NCBI GenBank assembly: GCA_023475715.1 | Contig: JAMCVO010000391.1 | Location: 1-5,784, forward strand | Direction of reading: 5' to 3' | DNA from: Actinomycetota bacterium | GTDB taxonomy: Bacteria; Actinomycetota; Humimicrobiia; Humimicrobiales; Humimicrobiaceae | DNA length: 5,784 nt | Shown: in pieces, positions 1-5,679 of the stretch | Layout: every line of letters starts with the position of its first letter | Position numbering within the stretch: position 1 is the stretch's first letter | The notes under the pieces: model-generated | Databases searched by the model: none | What the model saw: only the letters and a program-made list of their open reading frames with translations | Told to the model about the DNA's origin: nothing | Translations under genes and position numbers: made by a program

Positions 1-107
1 CATTTGGAGCATGTTCCACTTATTGCCGGTCGGTCATTTTTCATTTTTACGTCTTTAGGATTCTTGACTTCAACTTTAGCCTTGCATTTTACACAGTAAG
101 CATCCAT
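1..107 (-). CDS. Small zinc-ribbon protein, DUF5679-like (partial, 3' end outside window)
   Basis: Reading leftward from an ATG at 107-105, 35 codons remain open to the window edge. The protein begins MDAYCVKCKAKVEV and continues through a K/N/D/R/P-containing stretch to GTCSK. The last two bases (TG) would start a Cys codon if TGT or TGC follows, giving the expected CxxC...CxxC zinc ribbon: C5, C8, C33 and probably C36. This pattern, with an AYCVKC start and a later GTC-x-x-C, matches my memory of the short DUF5679 family, typically about 45-60 residues and of unknown function. The start is well supported by an AAGGAGG site six bases upstream. The gene is divergent from the bacillithiol operon and shares its intergenic region. 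Cytoplasmic location and Zn binding are inferred from the Cys pairs. The family call is from recognition only, and the C-terminus cannot be seen. Confidence 0.75.
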   Translation of the reverse strand, partial: MDAYCVKCKAKVEVKNPKDVKMKNDRPAISGTCSK

Positions 108-110
108 TAA

Positions 111-120
111 TTTCCTCCTT
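111..120 (-). promoter_or_regulatory. Strong ribosome binding site of the zinc-ribbon gene
   Basis: On the minus strand the sequence reads AAGGAGGAAATTA then ATG. The GGAGG core lies six bases from the start codon, near-ideal Shine-Dalgarno spacing. It decides the start of the partial gene at 107, because the second ATG at 103-101 is out of frame. Confidence 0.85.
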
Positions 121-215
121 GTGTTTTTCTAAGATATTATTTTATAAAAGAATATTGTATTTATTATTTATGGCATTCATGCTGCCGCAAATCTGATTAA
201 AGAAAATTTTTTTTA

Positions 216-246
216 AGTATATAATTGCTATTATTGATATTGTAAA
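216..246 (-). promoter_or_regulatory. Candidate promoter for the zinc-ribbon gene
   Basis: On the minus strand TTTACA (246-241) is followed after 19 bases by TATACT (221-216). Each hexamer differs from the sigma-A consensus at one position, but the spacer is longer than the optimal 17. It would give a leader of about 100 bases before the start at 107. The AT-rich background makes a chance match quite possible. Confidence 0.3.
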
Positions 247-311
247 CTAAATTAAAGAAATATTGCAATAAAAAATAAAAAAAGATTTTTAATTTTTACT
301 TCATTTTTTAA

Positions 312-341
312 TTGTATTATTTTAGTAATATGCAATATTAT
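312..341 (+). promoter_or_regulatory. Candidate promoter for the bacillithiol operon
   Basis: TTGTAT (312-317) and TATTAT (336-341) are separated by 18 bases, and the -10 element lies inside the first copy of the tandem repeat. Transcription would start near 348, giving a leader of about 80 bases that carries the rest of copy 1 and all of copy 2. The match is imperfect and the surroundings are nearly pure A/T, so this is a guess about position. Some promoter for the operon is expected here, because bshC is the first plus-strand gene after a divergent neighbour. Confidence 0.25.
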
Positions 342-406
342 AACGGAATATAAAACAATTTAACAATCATACAATATTATAACGGAATATAAAACATTTT
401 AACAAT
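333..406. repeat. Tandem 35-bp direct repeat upstream of bshC
   Basis: Copy 1 spans 333-367 and copy 2 spans 372-406. They match at 34 of 35 positions (the single difference is A versus T within the run after AAAACA) and repeat with a 39-base period. Each copy contains ATATTATAACGGAATAT, whose ends form a 5-bp inverted repeat (ATATT/AATAT) around ATAACGG, the main G/C-containing island. Read on the minus strand, each copy also contains TTGTTA-N18-TATAAT (-10 at 342-337 and 381-376), a fair sigma-A-like promoter directed at the zinc-ribbon gene. Copy 2 ends 20 bases before the bshC start. The repeat could be paired operator sites, duplicated promoters or a simple local duplication. The repeat is certain; its function is not. 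Confidence 0.9.
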
Positions 407-426
407 AAATTTATAGTCAGAGATCA

Positions 427-2097
427 ATGATTAGAATAAAAGAAGTGACTTCGGAAAAATTTTATTATAATTCTTTGTTCAAGGATTATGTTTTAAATTT
501 TGATAACTTGCAGGATCGATTTCAATTTGACTACAGAAAATTGGAAAGTTATAGAGAAAACGCAAGCCATATAAAAAACTGCTACGATAGCAAATTCAAA
601 AATGAAATAGCGGCCATACTGAAAAAATATAATGAAAGATTAAATTGCAGCAGCAGGACACTGGAAAATATTGAAAGTTTAAAGGAAAAAGACTCGGTAG
701 TGGTAATAGGCGGCCAGCAGCCAGGTTTTCTTGGCGGTCCTGCTTCTATCATGTATAAAATTTTAACAATTCTTAAACTAAGTTCCTTCCTCCGGGAAAA
801 ATTGAATATTGGAGTGGTGCCGTGCTTCTGGAATGCGTCCGATGACAGTAATTTTGATAATATAAATAATTTATACTTTTTAGGACAGGAATTAAAAAAG
901 ATCGACATAAACTTAATTGATTTGTCAAATAAACCGGATTCCAACAGCAGGCAAATCCGGTTTTATGATATTTATGTTCCACGGCTTACTGTTAAGAATC
1001 AAATAAATGAATTTCTCAGCCTTTTATCCGATACAGAATTTAAACCTGAAATTTTTAATTTGCTTCAAGATTGTCTTGATGTGGCTCTTTCTAATTTTAA
1101 TCAAAAAGATGGACTCAGTATTTCATCATTTTTTTCTGTGATAATTTCCAGGATCTTCTCCGGCTACGGTCTGGTTGTTATAGATCCGGGTGTTCCGGAG
1201 TTTAAAAAATTATCTGCAAAAATATTGAAATTCGATGTTACCAATCATGTTAAAATCAATAAGATTATAAAAGAAAATGGCGAGCTGCTTGTCCGCAGAG
1301 GATATCATTCCCAGTTAAACGGATCTTTAAATATTAACAGCCTTAATTTTTTTCAAAGCACATCCGGCAGCAGAGTAAAGATAATGGAAACCGATAAGAA
1401 TAAGTTAATTGATATAATTGACAATGAAATACTCAGCTTAAATTTAAATGTCGTGCTGAGGCCTTTATTCCAGGACTGGATACTGCCTGTTGTCTGTACA
1501 GTTTGCGGACCCGGGGAGATTAGTTATTTTGCCCAGTTGAAGGAAATATACAATATGGCTGAGATTGGAATGCCGGTTATTTATCCAAGATTTTCTGCTA
1601 CAATCATTGAAAATAAGATATCTTCGGTAATGGAAAAAATTGGAATAAAAGAAGAAGATTTTGAATTTGGAAAAGAGGCTTTAAAAAAGAGAATTTTACT
1701 GGCTGATAAAGCTAAAGAAATAGATGAACTGTTGATAAATTCCCAAAATGATATAATACTTAAGCTTGAAAGTCTTAAAAAAACAATAACAATTAAAAAT
1801 ATCAATACTGACAGCTCATTTGACAGGGCTGAAAAAAATATTAGAAAAGAACTTGGAATACTGTATAAAAAAATATATTCGGATATTAAAAAAAGAAATT
1901 CATTCATTTCAGATGCCGTGGACAGGATATATTTGAATTTATTTCCGGATTCTAAGTTGCAGGAAAGAGTGGTAAACATTTTTAATTATATCAATAAGTA
2001 TGATTTTGTTTTTTTAGACAACCTTTATAATGAAATAGTCCCTATGGACTTTTCACATAAGTTTATAAAAATAGAAAAAGAAAAGGATGGAAGTTAA
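427..2097 (+). CDS. bshC: Bacillithiol synthase BshC (putative cysteine-adding enzyme)
   Basis: BshC carries out the last step of bacillithiol synthesis, adding L-cysteine to glucosaminyl-malate in the cytoplasm. The 556-residue length is close to the usual roughly 540. Family landmarks visible in order are VVVIGGQQPGFLGGP (91-105), VPCFWNASDDSNFD (131-144, corresponding to the VPxFW-xxxEDHDF region), LRPLFQDWILP (344-354), GPGEISYFAQLKE (361-373) and MPVIYPR (382-388). A Lys/Glu/Leu-rich, probably coiled-coil helical region follows at about 395-490, then LFPDSKLQERVVN near 505-518, typical of the C-terminus. The ATG start has only a weak AGAG-like site a few bases upstream, but the N-terminal sequence already resembles the family, so no later start is better. 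It is the first gene of a three-gene operon, and its stop directly abuts the bshB1 start. The acidic motif is ASDD rather than the more usual GED-H form; whether that affects catalysis is unknown. Confidence 0.93.
   Translation: MIRIKEVTSEKFYYNSLFKDYVLNFDNLQDRFQFDYRKLESYRENASHIKNCYDSKFKNEIAAILKKYNERLNCSSRTLENIESLKEKDSVVVIGGQQPGFLGGPASIMYKILTILKLSSFLREKLNIGVVPCFWNASDDSNFDNINNLYFLGQELKKIDINLIDLSNKPDSNSRQIRFYDIYVPRLTVKNQINEFLSLLSDTEFKPEIFNLLQDCLDVALSNFNQKDGLSISSFFSVIISRIFSGYGLVVIDPGVPEFKKLSAKILKFDVTNHVKINKIIKENGELLVRRGYHSQLNGSLNINSLNFFQSTSGSRVKIMETDKNKLIDIIDNEILSLNLNVVLRPLFQDWILPVVCTVCGPGEISYFAQLKEIYNMAEIGMPVIYPRFSATIIENKISSVMEKIGIKEEDFEFGKEALKKRILLADKAKEIDELLINSQNDIILKLESLKKTITIKNINTDSSFDRAEKNIRKELGILYKKIYSDIKKRNSFISDAVDRIYLNLFPDSKLQERVVNIFNYINKYDFVFLDNLYNEIVPMDFSHKFIKIEKEKDGS
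931..963 (+). other. Perfect 10-bp hairpin inside bshC
   Basis: AAACCGGATT (931-940) and AATCCGGTTT (954-963) are perfect inverted repeats around a 13-base loop, followed by one further T (964), giving a short T run at 961-964. The element lies inside the bshC coding frame (residues about 169-179). It is the clearest GC-containing hairpin I noticed within the operon. It may be a chance result of coding for Lys-Pro-Asp and Gln-Ile-Arg, or it may influence elongation or mRNA stability. The repeat is seen directly; a role is not shown. Confidence 0.45.
2082..2090 (+). promoter_or_regulatory. Ribosome binding site of bshB1 inside the bshC 3' end
   Basis: AAAGGATGG lies within the last codons of bshC, with GGATGG ending seven bases before the bshB1 ATG at 2098. 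It is one base away from AGGAGG. Because the bshC TAA (2095-2097) directly precedes ATG, a terminating ribosome is well placed to restart, so translational coupling is likely. Confidence 0.65.
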
Positions 2098-2811
2098 ATG
2101 TTTGTGGACGTTCTGGCATTCAGTCCACATCCCGATGATGCTGATATGGGGTGCGGCGGCCTCTTATTAAAGTTAAAGAGCGTGGGTTATAAGACAGGAA
2201 TAATAGATTTAACGGAAGGAGAGCTGTCTTCCAATGGAGACTCTGATACCAGAAAAAAAGAGACCTTGGATGCTTCAAAAATTTTAAAACTTGATATCAG
2301 GGAGAATTTAAATATTGGTGATGCTGCAGTTGCCAATAATTCTGAAAACAGGTTGAAAATAATAGAAGTAATCAGAAAATATAAACCTTCGCTTGCTCTA
2401 ATACCTTATGAAAAAGACCGACATCCTGATCATGAAAACTCAAACAAACTTTTGAAAGATGCAATCTTTATATCAGGACTAAAAAATTTTAAGACAGACA
2501 TTGAGTTTCACAAGCCAAAAATTGTGATTTCATATATGCTGAATTACCAGTTTAAGCCCAATTTCATAGTAGATATTTCAGATTTTTACATACAAAAAAT
2601 GGAAGTTTTTGCTGCTTATAAATCTCAGTTTGCAAGAGGAGTAGGCAGCCGTTCAACATATATAAATTCAGGATATTTTTATGACTTCATAACGAGCAGA
2701 AATAAAATTTACGGACTGAAAATTAATACTGAATATGGAGAACCATTTTTTATAGAATCCCATATAAAGATTGATGACCCCGTAAAATTTTTTGATTATA
2801 TTATTTTTTAA
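2098..2811 (+). CDS. bshB1: Bacillithiol biosynthesis deacetylase BshB1 (LmbE/PIG-L family)
   Basis: This metal-dependent deacetylase removes acetate from GlcNAc-malate to give glucosaminyl-malate, the substrate for BshC. The 237-residue protein is the usual size for the family. The Zn site is intact: SPHPDDAD near the N-terminus gives H11 and D14 as metal ligands with D13 as the likely general base, and DRHPDHEN supplies H112 as third ligand and H109 as a catalytic His, by analogy with MshB and the Bacillus BshB enzymes. The segment IIDLTEGELSSNGDSDTRKKE (about 35-55) is a strong BshB1 signature (DLTxxELSSNG...TR) and separates it from generic LmbE proteins. GVGSRSTYINSGYFYDF (about 181-197) fits the conserved C-terminal region. 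The start abuts the bshC stop and the stop is 12 bases before bshA, so all three genes are very probably co-transcribed. No damage is seen. Confidence 0.94.
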   Translation: MFVDVLAFSPHPDDADMGCGGLLLKLKSVGYKTGIIDLTEGELSSNGDSDTRKKETLDASKILKLDIRENLNIGDAAVANNSENRLKIIEVIRKYKPSLALIPYEKDRHPDHENSNKLLKDAIFISGLKNFKTDIEFHKPKIVISYMLNYQFKPNFIVDISDFYIQKMEVFAAYKSQFARGVGSRSTYINSGYFYDFITSRNKIYGLKINTEYGEPFFIESHIKIDDPVKFFDYIIF

Positions 2812-2823
2812 GATTTTTATAAT

Positions 2824-3951
2824 ATGAGAATAGGAATAACTTGTTATCCAACTTATGGCGGCAGCGGAGCTGTAGCGGCTGAGCTGGGAATAGAGCTTGC
2901 AAAAAAAGGCCATAAAGTCCATTTTATAAGTTACGGGCTTCCTTTCAGGATAAATAATTTTTTTAAAAATATTTATTTTCATGAAGTTGAAATGCTCGAA
3001 TATCCGCTTTTTAAATATCCTCCCTACAGCTTATCATTAAGCGTCAAAATGTCCGAAGTAATTGAAGCAGAAAAACTCGATATTCTTCACGTGCACTATG
3101 CTATGCCTCATGCTACATCGGCATATCTTGCACAAAAAATGGTAGGAGAAGATAAGATTAAGTTTGTGACAACACTTCATGGGACAGACATAACACTGGT
3201 TGGAAGTCATAGTTCTTTCTATAAGATAACCAAGTTCAGCATTGAAAGCAGCAATGGCATTACATGTGTTTCAAACTATCTAAAAAAATCAACTGAAGAA
3301 ATTTTTAAAATAAAAAAAGACATGAGAGTAATTTATAATTTTGTTAATACTGAGAGGTACAGGAGGGATAATCTGGACAGGGAAAATATGGATTTCTTAA
3401 AGCTAATTAAAAAAGGAGATAAAGTGATATCACATATTTCCAACTTCAGACCTGTTAAAAGAATACAGAACATCATAAAGGCTTTTTGCAGGATAAGCAG
3501 GGAAGTCCAAAGTAAACTGCTGCTGGTTGGGGAAGGTCCTGAAACCGCAAGGTGCAAGATTATGGTTGAAAAGTTGAAACTTGGTGACAAGGTATTTTTT
3601 CTTGGAAGATATGATAATGTAATTCCTGTTCTAAGTGTCAGCGATCTTTATATGCTGCCTTCAAAAAGTGAAAGCTTTGGACTTTCGGCTTTGGAGGCTT
3701 TAAGCTGCTCGGTGCCTGTAATTGGAACAAATACAGGGGGACTTCCTGAAGTTGTCATAGACGGCCAATGCGGTTATCTTTGTGATCCAAATGATGTAAA
3801 ATCACTCGCAAATAGGGCAACAGAAATACTTTGCAGTGAAGAACTGGCTGAAAAAATGGGTCAGGAAGCAAGAAAAAGAGCCATGCTTTTTGACAGCTCA
3901 ATCATAGTTCCGCAATATATAAATTATTACAATGAAGTCTTAAATAATTAA
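2824..3951 (+). CDS. bshA: N-acetyl-alpha-D-glucosaminyl L-malate synthase BshA (GT4 glycosyltransferase)
   Basis: BshA performs the committed step of bacillithiol synthesis, transferring GlcNAc from UDP-GlcNAc to L-malate with retention of configuration. The 375 residues form the expected two-domain GT-B protein. The N-terminal acceptor domain starts [22 protein letters not shown], a hallmark of BshA with the GGSG loop at 12-15, and continues with HVHYAMPHA (89-97) and [12 protein letters not shown] (116-127). The C-terminal nucleotide-sugar domain carries SNFRPVKR (206-213), LLVGEGPE (233-240) and the GT4 E-x7-E motif as E283...E291 in [10 protein letters not shown], then [11 protein letters not shown] (301-311) and GYLCDP. 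The N-terminal match fixes the start, although no Shine-Dalgarno is visible in the T/A-rich bases before it. Translation may depend on coupling to bshB1, whose stop is 12 bases upstream. It is the last gene of the operon. Confidence 0.95.
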   Translation: MRIGITCYPTYGGSGAVAAELGIELAKKGHKVHFISYGLPFRINNFFKNIYFHEVEMLEYPLFKYPPYSLSLSVKMSEVIEAEKLDILHVHYAMPHATSAYLAQKMVGEDKIKFVTTLHGTDITLVGSHSSFYKITKFSIESSNGITCVSNYLKKSTEEIFKIKKDMRVIYNFVNTERYRRDNLDRENMDFLKLIKKGDKVISHISNFRPVKRIQNIIKAFCRISREVQSKLLLVGEGPETARCKIMVEKLKLGDKVFFLGRYDNVIPVLSVSDLYMLPSKSESFGLSALEALSCSVPVIGTNTGGLPEVVIDGQCGYLCDPNDVKSLANRATEILCSEELAEKMGQEARKRAMLFDSSIIVPQYINYYNEVLNN

Positions 3952-3965
3952 ATTAAACTTTTATA

Positions 3966-3993
3966 TTGACTATGGCGATATATAAAATATAAT
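3966..3993 (+). promoter_or_regulatory. Sigma-A-like promoter of the protease gene
   Basis: TTGACT (3966-3971) and TATAAT (3988-3993) are separated by 16 bases, 11 of 12 consensus positions. Transcription would start near 4000 and give a leader of about 75 bases before the ATG at 4076. This is the best promoter match in the window. It indicates that the protease can be expressed independently of the bacillithiol operon, although no GC-rich terminator hairpin separates them. Confidence 0.7.
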
Positions 3994-4061
3994 TTGTAAT
4001 ATATTTAAAAAAGGCAAAAATAAAAAAACTAAATTCAAATATTAAATTTTTAAATATTAAA

Positions 4062-4070
4062 GGGAGGGAG
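4062..4070 (+). promoter_or_regulatory. Strong ribosome binding site of the protease gene
   Basis: GGGAGGGAG lies five bases before the ATG at 4076 (eight from its central GGAGG). It fixes the start, and the following codons encode a typical positively charged signal-peptide N-terminus. The leader upstream also carries AAATATTAAA twice (4037-4046 and 4052-4061), probably only AT-rich redundancy. Confidence 0.85.
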
Positions 4071-4075
4071 ATTAA

Positions 4076-5560
4076 ATGAAGAAGAATTTATTAAAGACTT
4101 TGATAGTAGTCTTTATAATGGTGTTCATTCTTAGCTTTGCTTCGCTGGTTTTTGCCCAGGAAAGCTCAACAGATCAAAAAAGTACTGGTACGGACTACCA
4201 ATTTTCACCAGGTGACTCATGGCTGCTTGTCCAACCAGCGGTTGCTTATATAACTACCGTCTATTTTGCATATGTATACGATCCCGGACTTGCAGCATGG
4301 AGTGAACAGTATTATTACGGACCATTCGGTGGTACAGGATTTGTAGTTAATCCTGATACGGGCACAATAGTTACTGCAGGCCATATGGTCGATGGTATTG
4401 TGGCTGATTATGTAAATATGAAATGGGCTATTCTTGATGCATATATAGCCAATGTTTATCCGGATGATTACCCCAATTTAACGGATGCTGATTGGAATGC
4501 AATTTATGATACTTTCAAGGTAGAAGGCCAGAATAAAACCGAACCTGACAGGGAAGTATGGGTTCAGTTCAATACTGTAACTGCAAATGTTCCTGACAAT
4601 CCCGGAAATACATATACCCGGGCAGAAGTTGTAAGCCTGAGTGATCGCAATCAAAGGGATATAGCGGTAATAAGGATAGCTCCTGTTACCGGAAGAGCTT
4701 TATCTTCCGTATTAATTGGAGATTCATCGATGGTCGGCGTAGGAGATCAGGTAACAATAATTGGTTATCCGTGGACTTCTGATATCGGCCAGGATAACCC
4801 ATTAAATCCAACAGTTACGCAGGGTTCAATCAGTGGAAAAGTAATGTATCATGGTACTGAAGTACTCCAGGTTCAAGGGGACGCAAGACCCGGAAACAGC
4901 GGTGGGCCTGTTTTGGGAAAAGAAGGTACAGTTATTGGAATATTAACAATGGGTACGGACGATACCAACAACTACCTGAGGCCGGCTAATGATGTAAAAC
5001 TGCTGCTGGGAGTTGAAAACAAATTGGGGCAAGTGGATAATGAATGGCGAATCGGTCTTGCAATGTTTAAACAAAATCATTTCAGTGAAGCTATTATACA
5101 TTTTAAAGCTGTCCAGAACTTGAGTGCCGGACACCTTCTTGCAGGAGAATATATTGCTAAAGCTCAGGCAAATATGGGCAGTGATGTTCCGCTGACTTCA
5201 GAAACGGTCGCACCGGAAACTACAGCAACCACAGTTGCTGCTGAAACAACAAGCCAATCTACGACACCAACAACCTTACCCAAGAAAGCAGAAGCTGCAA
5301 TAACCACAACAGTACTGATTCTGCTAATAGTTATTCCGCTGGTAGTAATTGCGCTGATAGTAATTCTGGTTGTTGTTCTTTTAAAAAGGAAAAACAGGCC
5401 GCAGGTTGTTGCTCCAACTGCTGCAGCATATACGCCGCCTCCACCACAGCAGATACCTGAAGGAAGTTCAAAGACAAAGGCTAAATTTTGTCCTTCCTGC
5501 GGAAAACAAGTTGAAGAGGGTGCTGCATTTTGTCCTAATTGCGGAAACAAGCTAAGCTAA
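4076..5560 (+). CDS. Secreted, membrane-anchored trypsin/HtrA-like serine protease with C-terminal zinc ribbon
   Basis: The 494 residues read as a modular envelope protease. A signal peptide (MKKNLLK, then a hydrophobic core to about 26) ends at VFA-QE, cleavage likely after A27. The trypsin-like domain spans about 50-315 with an intact triad: H103 in TAGHMVDG, D195 in RDIAVIRI and S275 in GNSGGPV. The His-to-Asp distance of 92 residues is long compared with HtrA proteins and includes an aromatic/acidic insert at about 110-165. There is no PDZ domain. Instead a single TPR-like helical unit (about 322-367) is followed by a Thr/Pro-rich stalk (about 372-402), a transmembrane helix (about 411-436) ending in KRKNR, a Pro-rich linker (PPPPQQ), and a zinc ribbon with C472/C475 and C486/C489. 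The positive-inside rule places the protease outside and the zinc ribbon in the cytoplasm. Substrate is unknown. It has its own promoter and a strong terminator. The protease call is firm; its role (quality control, signalling or wall processing) is not known. Confidence 0.88.
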   Translation: MKKNLLKTLIVVFIMVFILSFASLVFAQESSTDQKSTGTDYQFSPGDSWLLVQPAVAYITTVYFAYVYDPGLAAWSEQYYYGPFGGTGFVVNPDTGTIVTAGHMVDGIVADYVNMKWAILDAYIANVYPDDYPNLTDADWNAIYDTFKVEGQNKTEPDREVWVQFNTVTANVPDNPGNTYTRAEVVSLSDRNQRDIAVIRIAPVTGRALSSVLIGDSSMVGVGDQVTIIGYPWTSDIGQDNPLNPTVTQGSISGKVMYHGTEVLQVQGDARPGNSGGPVLGKEGTVIGILTMGTDDTNNYLRPANDVKLLLGVENKLGQVDNEWRIGLAMFKQNHFSEAIIHFKAVQNLSAGHLLAGEYIAKAQANMGSDVPLTSETVAPETTATTVAAETTSQSTTPTTLPKKAEAAITTTVLILLIVIPLVVIALIVILVVVLLKRKNRPQVVAPTAAAYTPPPPQQIPEGSSKTKAKFCPSCGKQVEEGAAFCPNCGNKLS

Positions 5561-5615
5561 ATGAGACTGTTTTTAATGTTTAAAATTTTGAAATAACAGT
5601 AAATTAGAAAGAAAA

Positions 5616-5658
5616 AAGGGGTTCAGAGTAAGGGATTATTCTGAACCCCTTGATTTTT
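5616..5658 (+). terminator. Strong intrinsic terminator after the protease, likely bidirectional
   Basis: The arms 5616-5631 and 5636-5651 pair as a 16-bp stem with a single G-U pair and a GGGA tetraloop. The core is AAGGGGTTCAGA/TCTGAACCCCTT. On the plus strand the stem is followed by GATTTTTATTT, and on the minus strand by TTTTTTCTTTC, so it has the form of a rho-independent terminator in both directions. It lies 55 bases beyond the protease stop codon and would also serve a convergent gene from the right. Confidence 0.93.
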
Positions 5659-5679
5659 ATTTAATTCTTAATAATATTT

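Larger units (their letters stand above)
121..426. other. Divergent AT-rich intergenic region
   Basis: About 306 bases separate the minus-strand zinc-ribbon gene from bshC. The stretch is almost entirely A and T with long A or T runs (for example around 201-214 and 270-308) and shows no credible ORF or tRNA. It holds a tandem 35-bp repeat next to bshC and several sigma-A-like hexamer pairs on both strands, listed separately. With this composition, chance promoter-like matches are expected, so individual promoter calls are weak. No GC-rich hairpin or recognisable riboswitch core is visible. Confidence 0.7.

Noticed and set aside
333..406. CRISPR array from the two 35-bp repeats
   Set aside because: Only two copies, separated by four bases rather than a spacer of about 30, with no cas genes; this is a tandem repeat.
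582..982. Minus-strand ORFs of 120 and 69 codons opposite bshC
   Set aside because: They lie entirely within the strongly supported bshC frame, have no ribosome binding logic or recognisable domain, and are composition shadows.
1581..1979. Minus-strand ORF of 132 codons opposite the bshC coiled coil
   Set aside because: A Leu/Ile/Ser/Phe-rich translation is what the antisense of a Lys/Glu/Asn-rich AT-biased helix gives; no family resemblance.
3952..3990. Terminator between bshA and the protease gene
   Set aside because: No GC-containing stem with a T tract is present; the region is better explained by the TTGACT-N16-TATAAT promoter.
4000..4075. Riboswitch or attenuator in the protease leader
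   Set aside because: The leader is short and almost pure A/T, with only weak AT pairing and a 10-base direct repeat; no conserved core is visible.
5164..5550. Minus-strand ORF of 128 codons opposite the protease stalk and membrane helix
   Set aside because: Antisense of the Thr/Ala/Val repeats yields a low-complexity Val/Gly/Ala product; the plus-strand reading has coherent domains to its end.
427..5560. A previously undescribed multi-gene defence or biosynthetic system
   Set aside because: The three operon genes are recognisable bacillithiol enzymes with intact motifs, and the protease has its own promoter and terminator. Nothing in the sequence ties them into a new system.
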